A DNA stretch of 64,000 bases from contig OZ004598.1 of assembly GCA_963924555.1 (NCBI GenBank), positions 1,388,501-1,452,500 of the forward strand. The letters run 5' to 3'. The notes below the pieces were generated by a model, which saw only the letters and a program-made list of their open reading frames with translations, searched no databases and was not told the DNA's origin. Numbering within the stretch: the first letter of the stretch is position 1; each line of letters starts with the position of its first letter. Source of the stretch: Crambe crambe. Lineage: Eukaryota; Porifera; Demospongiae; Poecilosclerida; Crambeidae. The position numbers were made by a program, and so were the translations under genes. Positions 23,011-34,237 of the stretch are shown one piece after another.

Positions 23011-23721
23011 TATAGAAAGTGAGTTGATTATCAATGACTACTCCATGGAATGGCCATCAGGACACAATACAAAGTAAAGCATGACGTGTGTATCTTGCTG
23101 AAAGTTAGCTGCCTGGAATATGAATCACACGAATTCATGCTTCTTACTATAGTAAAATATCACTTCCTGCTAAAATCATATCACCAAAGCTCAAGCTAGT
23201 TTATACATACTGGGGGTGCTCCCCTTACTGTAGACTCATGTCATGGTACATTATAGTGCACACAGTGACACTAGAGGACTACTTCTCAGTAGTTACCAAC
23301 CAATAATCATTTAGCACTGGTCAGGTGAGCAATCTGATTAATTTCTGATCTTAATGCAACTGGAGGTCTGTTACTATTACATGCATAAGATCAACACTAT
23401 AACTCTGGGATCATAAATACTCCCTTGTTATTAGGCATAGGCGCATGTATCTCCAAACAGCAAGATGCCATTGGGGTGGGCATTATTTAGAGTACACCCC
23501 CACGGTCATGCAGAAATACTTAACAAAGGGAAGTTAGAGCAGCAAGGAAACAAGCGACCAACTATTATTAACCAGTGAGGAGGTGTGCCTAATATCAAGG
23601 CTTCAAATACGGTAACAATGATGCAATATCTCCAAACTTTTTTTTTGCCCTCCAAGTGGTCCCTTTTTCTCAAGTAAATTTCAGATCATCAAAATTTAGA
23701 ACTCTATTGTATATAACATAC

Positions 23722-23817
23722 CTCTGTCTCTTTCCTTGGCCACTCTCTTGGGAGAGGGAGGAGGTAGTCTTGGTTCTGGATTGGAATTTCTGGTTTGTGT
23801 GGGCATATTTGCTGAAC
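23722..23817 (-). CDS. Linker exon of the DEATH-domain gene
   Basis: The exon is 96 nt, with acceptor TTAATAG and donor GTATGTTA on the minus strand. It starts and ends in phase 1, matching the donor phase of the DEATH exon at 24221. It encodes a Pro/Ser/Arg-rich peptide with RNSNPEPRLPPPSPKR. Being a symmetrical exon it can be duplicated without breaking frame, and a near-identical copy lies at 21459-21554. Confidence 0.55.
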
Positions 23818-24220
23818 CTATTAATAAAATCAGAAGATGAAGGTAATTGGAAGGTGAGGCTGAATGCTTTAATTATTATGGACCAGGTTTATTTGTAACA
23901 TCATGTACGTAGTCTTCAATAAAAAAAAGCTGACGATAAACTGAAGACTTTCTGCTTAAAAGTCTAGCTGCTATGAAGCCAGGGAATGAGACTCAAACGA
24001 ATGGATTGGGTCCTAGTCCCAAGCCCACCAGGTTCCCTTAAAATTATAGAGACCCTATGTAAGTATACACTGACTAGATTGAAGAAATCCAATTTTTAAA
24101 TTTTACTTCCAGGACTAGGTAACTAGCTAGCTACACTGCTCTCAATTTTGGAAATCTCCTTGCATTTATACACCATCCCAGACTGACTAGAGGTGGAGTA
24201 GCTACTGAGTTAGGATTCAC

Positions 24221-24563
24221 CTTGAAAAAGCTCACAAATCTTCTTGGCATCATCTCTCCTCTTTATTTTCAAGAGAGCTTCAATCAGCCTTTTGTAAGTT
24301 GCCCGTATACTAAATTCTTGCGTCCATTTTACCAAAAAGCCACTTCTCTTCTCCTCCTCTTTATTATAGTCCCTTTCAATGTCCTCCACAAATTGTTCAG
24401 CTTCATTGATCAGGATTGGAGCCAACCTTCTCCACTCAGAGAGTGAGAGAGACACCTCATGAAAGCGGTCACTAGTCACTTGTGTGTCCAGAACATGCTC
24501 ATCCGGTAACTGGCAATGTTGAACTAGTTCAGCAATGCTAATTCCACCAGCTGGGGAAGTCAT
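24221..24563 (-). CDS. DEATH-domain protein, first coding exon
   Basis: From ATG at 24563 the exon encodes 114 residues before a canonical donor (CAAG, GTGAAT) at 24220. The peptide has the helical spacing of a DEATH domain: ISIAELVQHCQLPDE at the start, LSEWRRLAPIL in the middle, then YKRLIEALLKIKRRDDAKK and ICELF at the end. DEATH domains mediate homotypic assembly in apoptosis and innate signalling. Downstream small linker exons at 23722 and below appear to continue the protein; no effector domain is recognised. It sits between NLR units, in the same orientation as the NLRs. Confidence 0.75.
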
Positions 24564-24749
24564 GATGATCCTTTGTTGTTATTCAGACGGGGGGTGTAAC
24601 AAACAGGGGTGCAGCAAAAAGAGGAAGTTCCAAGTTCCAAAAAGATGTATATTACTGGGAAGGTTCAAACGTTTAGATGCTATGTTTAACTTGAGCCTGA
24701 ATAACAGAATAATTATTGTTTTGTACAAGTTGCAGTTAATTATCACTCT

Positions 24750-25595
24750 TTATGTAGGGATGATGGGGACGCTGCCTATAGACTAATACAAAAGTGAAAT
24801 TCTAGTTCCATCACTTAGACTTAACAAAAGCTACTGTGAATGATTATCCAGCCTACTAGAGCCTACTACAATGTGCAGACCAAGTTTCAGGACCAGGGAG
24901 CTTACCATTTCAGAAATACGGCAAGCAGGTAATTCTTCTTGTTATTCTTCTTCTTAGACAACCATATCTCTCGAACCACTCAAGCTACAGCTATGATTTC
25001 TGGATAAATCTACTCCAAATTCTACCAGCTACAATCTTTTGTACTCGTCAATCCTTGAAAGAGTCGATGTAAAAGGAGACACTACAGAGCACAGTACTCG
25101 ACTAGCTGAAGCCATTTGATATCCAATTATTCAATATTACTCAGCTAATGATCATAGACTACTGTATCAACTCGGGGATTTTAGATTCACTGATCCATCT
25201 ACCGGTAGACTCTATTTCAGATTCACCTTGACTTGCTGATAAATAATCATTGGGCTGCTATGCTATTGGAGAACTATTCCTCTTTCATCTGTCCCTGCAT
25301 ACACATATGTAGAAGAATTCATAAAAGAGAGGAAAAGGAAAAAAGACTAGGAACAAGTAAGGGAAAAAGCATTTCTGATGAAATGAAAAAAGATATGTAG
25401 GGATGACCACTGCTCAAAAAAGTAAGGAAACAAGAAGGATGGAAATGAGATCAATCTTTGTTCTGTATATCCAGCCATTACTGCACTATAATCTGAAGCT
25501 ACCCAACGTATATGTAGGGATTGTTGGATGGATATACAGAACAAAGATTGATCTCATTTCCATCCTTCTTGTTTCCTTACTTTTTCCCTTATCTG
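24750..25595 (+). mobile_element. Inverted-repeat (MITE-like) element, near full length
   Basis: It begins with ATGTAGGGATGATGG and ends within a foldback region related to 968-1268; the arms at about 25345-25480 and 25510-25590 pair. It matches the reverse complement of 53510-54425 over its whole length, including the left 200 bp missing from units 1 and 2. It has no coding capacity. Confidence 0.65.
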
Positions 25596-26289
25596 TATTT
25601 TAGGGTGTCATAACAATAAGTGTAATTAAAAAGTTCAGGCCACAAAAGTTTCAGATGATGAGATTTGTTGTTATAGTTACTGTATGTTGTGAGGTATCAA
25701 TTATTAATTATATCATGTTTGACTGTGTATATCTTACCTCTGTCTCTCTCTTCAGTCACTCTACTGGGAGTCTTGGCTCTGAATGGTTTGTGTGGGCACC
25801 TATTTAGAATCAGAAGGTGTCTAGATGATAGATACTCTCACTGCACTCCTAGGTTGCAGCAGTTAGGTCACTTTAATAATTAGTGACATACGACACATCC
25901 TCAACTAAGCATAACACTATAATAACTTTACAGGATTATTCTAAATAGTGCACATCTCACTATGATCACTCTTTCCAAAGTTCTCTTGGTAAATAACCAC
26001 TTCCAAGTAAGCATCACCATGCCGGGGACACATCAGCTGAGCAATCAGATTAACTTCTAGTTAATGCATAAAGCCAACCAGATCAGACTCAATACACATA
26101 GGGCAATGGGTTATGCCAGACTAGATCAATGAGTGTTACCTAGCTCATCAACGGGTCTAGCCTAAGACCCATTCGTACGTAGCTACAGGATCTATATTTA
26201 TCCTTTCAACATACTGTTTTAAAAAGATGACAGTCCAGTTCACAGTGGGTAGTACATCAATTTGCTGACAACGCGCGCGCTACTGTACA

Positions 26290-26480
26290 ACTTGAACTAG
26301 CCCCACCCATCAAACACAATGCGCATGCGTAAAAAGGCACTTAGAATTGAGTTGATGGAAAATCATACATAATCAATTGTGCTGATGCATGATAGCTGAT
26401 AGCTGTGTGTGAGGGGTATACTACTAGTCCTCATAGTCTGCTGTGGATATCAAACTGACAAGATTCACTATATTCTTGAC
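26290..26480. promoter_or_regulatory. Candidate promoter block with TGCGCATGCGTA (unit 3, copy a)
   Basis: The NRF-1-like core is at 26320-26331, next to AGCCCCACCC and a short CG-rich run at 26271-26281. The arrangement matches the blocks at 5340-5620, 30710-31040 and 44250-44540. It directly precedes truncated TRAPPC8 exons. Confidence 0.35.
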
Positions 26481-26499
26481 TCTTAAGGGTAGGAGTGTA

Positions 26500-28730
26500 G
26501 AAGAACACACTACTGTGCTGCTCTGCCATCTCTCCTTGAAGATGTCAGAGAAGCATGTGTCCCATAGTATGGAGCTCTATGAAAAGGAACAGAATCTAAT
26601 GTACTGATACTTTGTGGAGACTAAAGTACATTGTATACTGACTTGCAAGAGAGATTGTAGACAGATATGGCCTCTTCTAGATAAGATATGACATCCCTTC
26701 TTGTGGACGACATAAGGTAAGCAGTCACTGCACACATCTCCTATAATATATAGAGAAATCTGAGATAAAAATCCCTTTACCAGATTATAAATGACTGACC
26801 ACTGCTCCTCCATAGTAGAGCCATGCATTGGTTGACTGGAAGTCCTTGACTTGGTGATAGCTCTGAAAGGCAAGGTCATAGCTCTGCAGCAGGAAAGCAA
26901 TGTCCGCCAACTGTCACAGCTGCATCTCCAGAGAATTAGAAGCATAGCTGAAAGAAGAGAAACATAACGTACTGCACACTTTCTGATTCCATGGAGGCTT
27001 CTACTTACTTTGTGTCATCAGATATGACATTATTTGGTCCCCCAAACATCTTTGGTATTCCCCTAAACATGTTGCTAAAACTCCTTCAAATTGTTTGCCG
27101 ACTCAGCAGCTGCAATAAGTTCATTATGTACACATCAACAGCATGGTAGAGAGTGAATGTGCTTTGCAATCTTATGTAGTCTTGCATGTTGGTCCAACAC
27201 TTTTACAATAGGTGCTTGGAATCAGACCATCAAATCTCAGGTCAATGTACCTAAGATCTGCACACCACATACACCAGTATGCAACACTTCACTCACCCAT
27301 TCATTCAGGTTCTTCAAGACTTCATTGAGGTGAGGAAGAAGTTTCCTGGTCACCAACTCCATCACAAAGTTCCTTAGTCTATGATGGTCCTCTTCATTCA
27401 AACACTGCCCATATTGCACCACTCCAGTCCTCCCCACATTAAGCAAGTCATCATGATTCACAAGATTGTGATTGGCCGTGGATTTTTGGATACGGTCGTT
27501 GGAGTTTTCATCCTTAGGCACACTGGACTTTGCAGCTAACTGTGATAGGGGGTCGTCCCCAGGTTGGACATCCATGGACACATTCATGTCAGAGTTTAAA
27601 GGATCTGGACTGATCAGTTGCGGTTCTTCTCAGGTTTCGTGCTCAAGTTTTCCTCAGGGTGAGCATTATTTGAAGTTGCATTGCTATTTTTCTTCTTCTT
27701 GGAAGATCACTTTCCGAAATGGAACCTCTTGAAAGGACTATCAACTTCATCCTAATCAAAATATTGCATGTATCTGTAGTGATCACCATCATAGTTTTCC
27801 TAGTCAACCCTTTACCTACTCCCCTTGACCAGCCCAAGGGAAACAAGCTCTCAAAATAGGCTGATCAACAAAATTATAATACCTGTCACTGTGTGCCCTC
27901 ACAGAAGTGTCTTACCCACAGGAACCCCACCCTATCCAAGCTGTGGACCAGACCCTATCCAAGCCATGGCAAATATTAGATGTTGGGTCTAACGAATCTC
28001 TTAATACAGAGTCTGATATCTGTATGTCAGGTTTCAACAAAAACTGACCTGTCCCACACCTCCAGTGTCTGCCGAGGTCTTCAAGTACTGGGACCATAAG
28101 TTGGGACCACCCTTGGGACGAGAGGAAGGGGAGGGGACACAGCTGTTCACATGTAGCAGCTCCTTCACCATACTTATCCTTCACTTGATCAAAGTTACCT
28201 CGAGCCCTGCGACAGGAAGAATGTACACATGATAGGGAGTCAAAAAATAAATTGAAAGGCAACCTTTATAACCAGTTCAAGTACTAACTACTGAAGGCAC
28301 TGTTAACTGGCTACTGCTATTTTCCAACATATTGAGGAAATGACGTTCTATAGGGTACTGGATGTCAAACTGATACTGATAACCAAAAATGGTTTATGTT
28401 GTTTTGTTGTTTTTTTTTCATAAATTGCAGTATGAACCATACAGTACTTATTCCCCTACAACTATACATATTATGATGAGATGACAACTTCTCCAGCTCT
28501 ATGAACAAATGTGTACATACCTGACTCTTGGAAGAACTGGAGTATCTTACCTTGCCACATCAACTGCTCCATCAAAGACGTCATGGAGGAGGACATGGTA
28601 GTAGTAGATGTGAGGAGAGAGCCACTTGGGATACTTGCTCTGTTCTGACTGCTTCTGTTTGGTGTACAGCTGGGAGAAGTCCTCCAGTGGGTCCTTGGAC
28701 ATACTAGACACCACCAGAATCACTGCAGGA
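26500..28730 (-). pseudogene. TRAPPC8: TRAPPC8 middle exons, broken copy (unit 3)
   Basis: These minus-strand exons cover the middle of TRAPPC8, a subunit of the TRAPP tethering complex in ER-Golgi and autophagy traffic. In order: 28551-28722 (KYPKWLSPHIYYYHVLLHD), 28049-28206 (NFDQVKDKYGEG, then WSQYLKTS in another frame), 27297-about 27600 (NEEDHHRLRNFVMELV), 27009-about 27070 (GPNNVISDD), about 26830-26947 (ADIAFLLQSYDLAFQSYH), about 26650-26760 (EMCAVTAYLMSSTRR) and a truncated exon near 26510-26575. Each matches the order of human TRAPPC8. At least two frame breaks and one truncated exon mark it as a pseudogene. The middle exons here are missing from unit 4. Confidence 0.75.
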
Positions 28731-28794
28731 GGAGAGGGGACATAGCTGAAGTCACGGGTCACTTCCAACTAGCCAAATTTCAGTGTTTGAAGCA

Positions 28795-28975
28795 TTATAG
28801 GATACTTGAGTATGGTGGGGGGAGAGGAGAGTGGGGGTGGGAGTAGGGAAGGGGAAAATGGGGGGTGGTGCAGGTGGAAGAAAAGGGGAGGAGAGTGGGG
28901 GTGGGTGTAGGAGGGAGGGGAGAGGAGAGTGGGGGGTAGGACAGGAGGAAAAGGAGAGGATAGGAGAGGATTTTC
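28795..28975. repeat. Purine-rich low-complexity tract
   Basis: About 180 bp of G/A-rich sequence with repeated GGGAGGGG, GAGAGTGGGGGTGGG and similar blocks. The open frames on its pyrimidine strand are compositional artefacts. A shorter related G-rich patch occurs at 60790-60835 in unit 4. Confidence 0.8.
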
Positions 28976-28984
28976 CATAGGGTC

Positions 28985-29610
28985 ACTAGAAGCTGTCCTG
29001 GTGGTTGATAGAGGTCACTATCCTAAAATCCATTACCAAAGACCCGATGATATCACTGCATGTACTAACTTTAGGCAGAGACAATGGCCACTCACTGCAC
29101 ATACCTCCTATCACACAGAGAAGAAGGAGCAGTTAGAGTGTGAAGAGGTCCAAGGAGAAACTTCCTGTGCAGGATTACACTGGTAGCAAGGTCCTAATAA
29201 CTGACACTTCCACCACCACAGAAACTAGAGAACCTGGTGGTAGTGGAATCATAAAGGAATGTTACAATGTCATATCAAGAGTGTACTGTCTGAAATGAGG
29301 TAGCTAAATTACATAGACACTATAAAAGACATGTTTGTATATCAACAGAAATGTATTGTGAAGCCACACCCCATTTTTCAGGAGATAAAGCTACTAGTAC
29401 AGCTCTAATGGAGCAAATCTTTCTCTTGACACTTTGTACCTCCATGACTGGCTTATGACCAGAGTGGCTTTGTAGGACCTACCCACTTGTACCAGATCAA
29501 ACTATGCAGTCTCATCACATTTTTTAACAAGGTTCTCAGCAGTTATGGCATTATCAAAGTGTTATGGACGAACCTCTCTTGAAGTCCTTTCTATAACTCC
29601 GAAAGGCCAA
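28985..29610 (+). pseudogene. Unrecognised plus-strand exon-like sequence (unit 3, copy a)
   Basis: The segment reads on the plus strand as LEAVLVVDRGHYP and further on with TREPGGSGIIKECYN, and is nearly identical to 61748-62390. Related, more diverged sequence is at 5840-6540, 31110-31800 and 44690-45314. The frame is not continuous. I do not recognise the family. Confidence 0.3.
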
Positions 29611-29707
29611 AGTCATAGCTCTGCAGCAGGAAAGTAATGTCCACTAACTGTCATAGCTGCATCTCCAGAGAATAAGATCCATAGCTGGAAGAAGAAAAAC
29701 ATAATGT

Positions 29708-30162
29708 CAGGGTTTCATTTAGGATTATACCCAAGGGGGGGGGGGGGGGGGGCAAAATGAAGGTTGAGCAAAATAAGGGGGAGCAACCATATCTGCGCGC
29801 TTGCGCACGGACAATTATGTGACCTAACCATGCCCACTTTTGCCTGAACACACCCTTTTGGATAAACTGTTGATGATATTAACAATGACTTATGTATTAT
29901 CAATGGACATTACCTACACATCATATCACCTATCAATATGTGTGCAGAGGAAGCTATACCAGCTTCAGAGCTGGTACCTATTCCCAGAAATTCTTTGATC
30001 TATTCTTTGTAATGGCTCTAAGCCTTGGGGGGCTCAGCCATGCTTATTTAACTAAGAATAGTACTGGAATAGTAGGCTTCTTACTGAAATCCCAAGGGGG
30101 GGGGGGGGGGGGGGAGGGGAATGCCCCCCTTTGCCCCCCCCCCCCCCCCAAATGAACCCCTG
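29708..30162. mobile_element. 455-bp DNA element with terminal inverted repeats and 5-bp target duplication
   Basis: It starts CAGGGTTTCATTT and ends AAATGAACCCCTG, with long G and C runs just inside both ends. It is flanked by AATGT on both sides (29703-29707 and 30163-30167). The unoccupied site is visible at about 62480 and 8205, where the flanks join with a single AATGT. It has no transposase, so it is non-autonomous. The CAGGG ends resemble hAT-like elements, but the five-base duplication is shorter than their usual eight. Confidence 0.8.
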
Positions 30163-30709
30163 AATGTGTGAGACACTTTCAATGATTGCAGGTTTCTACT
30201 TACTTTACATCATCAGATATGACATTATTTGGTCCATTTATTTCCTCAAGCACTTCCTATACACTTGACCTGCCAGAACAAAATCGTCACTGGATATGAG
30301 GAGACAACCCTTATCTCCATGTCTAACTATGTAATTCACCATAAGACCATAACTCAATCACCAGATCAACCTCAGACAGACTCAACTTCCCATGATCTTC
30401 AACACACTATTAGTTCTCCTATATACTCACCATAATTTGAGGTAGACTTGCAGAATGTGATAGTGAGGTTGCTCATGGAAGTTCTCCTTTCTCTGTGTAG
30501 TAACTGACCTGCTTTACAGTTGATAAGTGGTACACATTGCTGGCAGTTCTGGAGTTATATAGCTAATTCCCAGCAACCATGTGGTTAAGAGCACCCTTAA
30601 AACAGCTGTTTCAAACATTGGATTAATAGCTGCATCATGTCACGGTTGAAGACTTACTTAGTCCAGAAAAAGAGCTAGTGCCATCAAATGGGAGAAGTGC
30701 GCCTCCCCC

Positions 30710-31040
30710 AGACACACTCACTCAGTCAAGATAACGTACTTTAGCTCCGTGATCAGATGGTTGGGTCACTCGTAGAGCTAGTCTGGTACCTAAGAAGCTA
30801 TCACGGATACACGAGCTTTCAGCTATTAGTACCTCATCTCAGTCTCAGGAAATAATGCACACCACCATGCGCAGTACCAGCCAGCCCCACCCTTCGAACT
30901 CAATACGCATGCGTAAAAGGGACGATTGCAAATACAGAACAAATTGTGCTGATACATGATTGTTACTAGTTATGAGGTGCATTCTAGTCCTGATAGTCTG
31001 ACATCATCCTCATCCTGCGGATTTCAATCAACTGACAGGA
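30710..31040. promoter_or_regulatory. Candidate promoter block with TACGCATGCGTA (unit 3, copy b)
   Basis: The 12-bp palindrome lies at 30904-30915 next to CAGCCCCACCC. Sequence around it matches 5340-5620 closely, including a GATCAGATGGTTGGGTCACT stretch. Confidence 0.35.
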
Positions 31041-31109
31041 TCCAGTACAGTAGTGATTCCAGGAATGGGAATCAGAATCATCCATAAACCAGCTCTCCAC
31101 AGGAACTCC

Positions 31110-31800
31110 TACATAAACACATGACATATTATCATATCATCATTGAAATAATGTGGAAAGAAGTGTTCTCTCCTGACCCTATGCAGGAGAATGTGCATGG
31201 GGTAGCTATAACTGACACTGCATCAGAGAACCTGGTGGTAGTGCAATCATAAATGAATGCTACAATATAATTGCCATAGGAGGATGAAGAAGTCAAAGTG
31301 CAAAGGTATCCGCCCACAGGTATTGTACCACATGATGTAATACCTACAACTACATGTTTGTTTATCAACAGTGAGAGGAGGGCTGAGAACCTAGACCCCA
31401 TTGAGCACTATAAACACAAGTGGTCACCACATAGTTTATCAACAAAAAAATTACTACACACCCTTTTTCAGATAACAGCAATACAGAAATCTTCATAGAG
31501 AAAGCTGTCTTTATCTTGATGCTTTGTACAACATCCATGACCCTTTCTCTTAATGCTTTGTATGACCTGCTTATGACTGAGTGGTTTTGTAGGACCTACA
31601 CACTGAGAGGAAACTTCGTTTTGAAACTGGTGCCAAATTTTGGTGACGGTTATGGAATTATCGAAGTTATATTATTACCACCATCTGTTGCCTTCACTCA
31701 ACCAACACTCACCACATACACACTGCACCACATTGATTGGGTAAAGGGTACACATACAACTGGAACATATCAGCACGTACATGTAGTCATTCAGGTAAGA
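31110..31800 (+). pseudogene. Unrecognised plus-strand exon-like sequence (unit 3, copy b)
   Basis: It contains SERRAENLDPIEHYKHKW near 31370 and a longer frame with GNFVLKLVPNFGDGYGIIE ending at a GTAAGAC donor-like site near 31795. The last frame stays open here and in unit 2 but not in unit 1. No known family was recognised. Confidence 0.3.
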
Positions 31801-32711
31801 CACCATTACCAGGTTTATTGAAATAAATAAGGGAGGGAGGTTGAGGGACCACAGTCCTTCCTTGACACTCTTATGTACCTGTTCATTTGAATGAGTGTTC
31901 TCTGTCAGGTTGATATATTATTTCTCGAGGGCATGGATTTGGAAACTAGTCGAAACTTTATCCTCTAAAAAAAGTTCATTTCAGATTCTTGTAGAGTTGG
32001 AGGCTGTGGAATTAAGTGCAGAAGACATGATTACATAATAGACTTGATTATTAATGAATTGCCCCATGCTTTACAAATGGGAGTATTTGAGGATAACTAT
32101 GCTCTCAGTCATTCAAAATGATAGCTATTGGTCCAGCAGCTTTGACTGAGGTGATGTGTACAGCCTCAAGGTAAAGGAGGTTAGGAATGAGGGAGGATGT
32201 AAGGACTGAATCAAAAGGGAGAGAATTTAATCTTCTGGTCACTACAGACACATGGACTCTACCTCTCTGAGTGCAGACATGGATTGGGGCAGGGGAACAG
32301 TGATGGTGTGGTGACCATAAGAGAAGGTGTGATCCAGTAGGAACCAGTGCTCATATAAAGGTCATTGGAATGATGTTATGTTTACACAACAGGAGATTGA
32401 CAGTCCTTATCTCTCCAGACTGAATTACCAACCTCACACACAATCTCAAATATCCTGTTGACATGTTCCTGAACTAAAAACACACTACTAGTTTTCCTAC
32501 TCACCATAACTTGAGGGGAAAGTCAGTACTTGGCTCCCTCACTTCTACAAAGATAGACCCTTGGAACCCTGTCATAGTTCCACTTCATCCATACAGAGAG
32601 AAGAACCAAAGGAGGTTCAATTCCATTCCACAATTAAAGAATTCTAATGGACAGGAAAAATGTCGTTGCACACCTTCAACACTTCCTGTTTACATTACTA
32701 GTGTTTTGGCC

Positions 32712-33040
32712 CATTAAAAGACATGAAATGTTAACGGAGGTTGGACCTATGAAATCACCCATGAAAGTTTTTTCATCGAGAAAAACACTGCTAAGAAAAC
32801 CATGTGAAATTTTTTCTCATATGAAAATACAGCATGGCCATTTAGGCTCATATGAAATTAGGTGGCCATGAAAAGAACATGAAAATGACATGGTAATTCA
32901 TTGCCTTTTCATTCCTTTTTCACATACACCCGTGCTATGAAATATTGACGTTTCATTGGGTACAACACATGAAAAGTCAAGCAAAAAATCTTAGATTTTC
33001 ATGAGTTCTCATGAGTTCCAAACTAGTAGTGAATAGTTCC
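32712..33040. repeat. ATGAAA/TTTCAT-dense repeat, copy 2
   Basis: This copy corresponds to 7383-7690, with an extra GAAATGTTAACGG stretch at its left side shared with the copy at 46222. Confidence 0.5.
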
Positions 33041-34237
33041 ACCATGGGAGACTGTCTTAGTTAGTAATTTAGTGTACAAGAGAAGGATGGCTCTTACCCC
33101 TTCACTCTGTTCCGGCTATCCGGAGGGGGGGGGGGGGGGGAAGAGGAGCCAGCTATGAAGAAAGGTAAGTGTGGCATTTAGATGAGATCACAGGATATAC
33201 TAAAATGGAACTGTGATCCAAAGGAACATCAGAGTGTGTTCAAGGTCACCCACAAATAACTGTCCCTCTGCATAAGAGTAAGATAGGTCAATTATGCACA
33301 CACCAAATTTAAAGGTCAAAGGAGATGAGATGTCAGTGGGTTATTTACTGTTTATGTAGTTGGAGACTGATAGTCTTGACCACTGTCTGCCAAATGTAAG
33401 ATATGAAAACCTCAGACATCATGTAGTTCTTCATGCATTGGCTGACTGGAAGTCCTTCTTGACTTGGTGATAGCTCTGAAAGGCAAGGTCAATGTCTGTT
33501 AGAGAATAGCTGGAAAAAGAAAAATGTGTGACACACTTTCAATGACTGCAGGCCATGATATGAGGAGACAACCCTTGGAACCTTGCCATAGTTCCACCTC
33601 ATCCATACAGAGAGAGAACTTCCATCTCAGCAAAGGAGGTGCTATTCCATAATTAAAGAGTTGAGAATTGTAATAGACAGGAAAGGCATTGTATAGTTAC
33701 ATTACACATCTCCAAGTCTCCATAGTAACAATGCATCTAAATAGTATGGATATCTTGCACAGACCTCTTTCTTTTATCTTGTGTAGTAGTGCTACATGAA
33801 GTTGGGAGTTGACTGTGAGTTGCTATGGCTCATAATTGCAGGGACTCCCTCACAAGGAGCACAAGGACACAATGACTGCAATAAGGAAGGTAAAATCTCT
33901 GTCAATATGAATTCAGACACTCAGTAAATGTTCTGTTTAGAGAGGTGTTCCTATTCAAGGGTGAACACACACCAACCACAATGAGGACTTCCACTGTATC
34001 ACTGACACTGCATCTGGTAGTGCAATGAATGTTACAATATAATTGCCATAGGAGGATAAAGAGGTCAAAGTGCAAAGGTATGTGATGCAATGTACCACAT
34101 GATGTAATACATCCATATAAGGCAATGTAATACCCACAACTACATGTTTGTTTATCAACAGTGAGAAGTGCATCCATGACCGATGCTTTGCACAACATCC
34201 ATGACCCTTTCTCTAGATGAAACCCTGTTATTTTTAC

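Larger units (their letters stand above)
24750..34150. repeat. Segmental duplication, unit 3 (rearranged)
   Basis: Unit 3 starts with the inverted-repeat element, then 26450-29700 matches unit 4 (about 60160-62480) in part, while 30163-33900 matches unit 1 (about 4485-8850) and unit 2. It is therefore a mosaic of two unit types. The segment at 28985-29310 is nearly identical to 61748-62060, so at least part of the exchange is recent. Confidence 0.75.
30180..34150. pseudogene. TRAPPC8: TRAPPC8-derived pieces and modules, unit 3 copy b
   Basis: This part follows the same order as unit 1. An exon piece ending in NVISDD lies at 30180-30240, the LREVESMCL exon remnant at 32240-32345, and the exon corresponding to 57589-57711 at about 33735-33900. 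The modules between them are the ones described at 3530-5165. Exons are shortened and frames are lost. Confidence 0.6.

Noticed and set aside
28795-28986. Pro/Ser/Leu-rich minus-strand frames
   Set aside because: They come from a low-complexity purine tract with no conserved motif.
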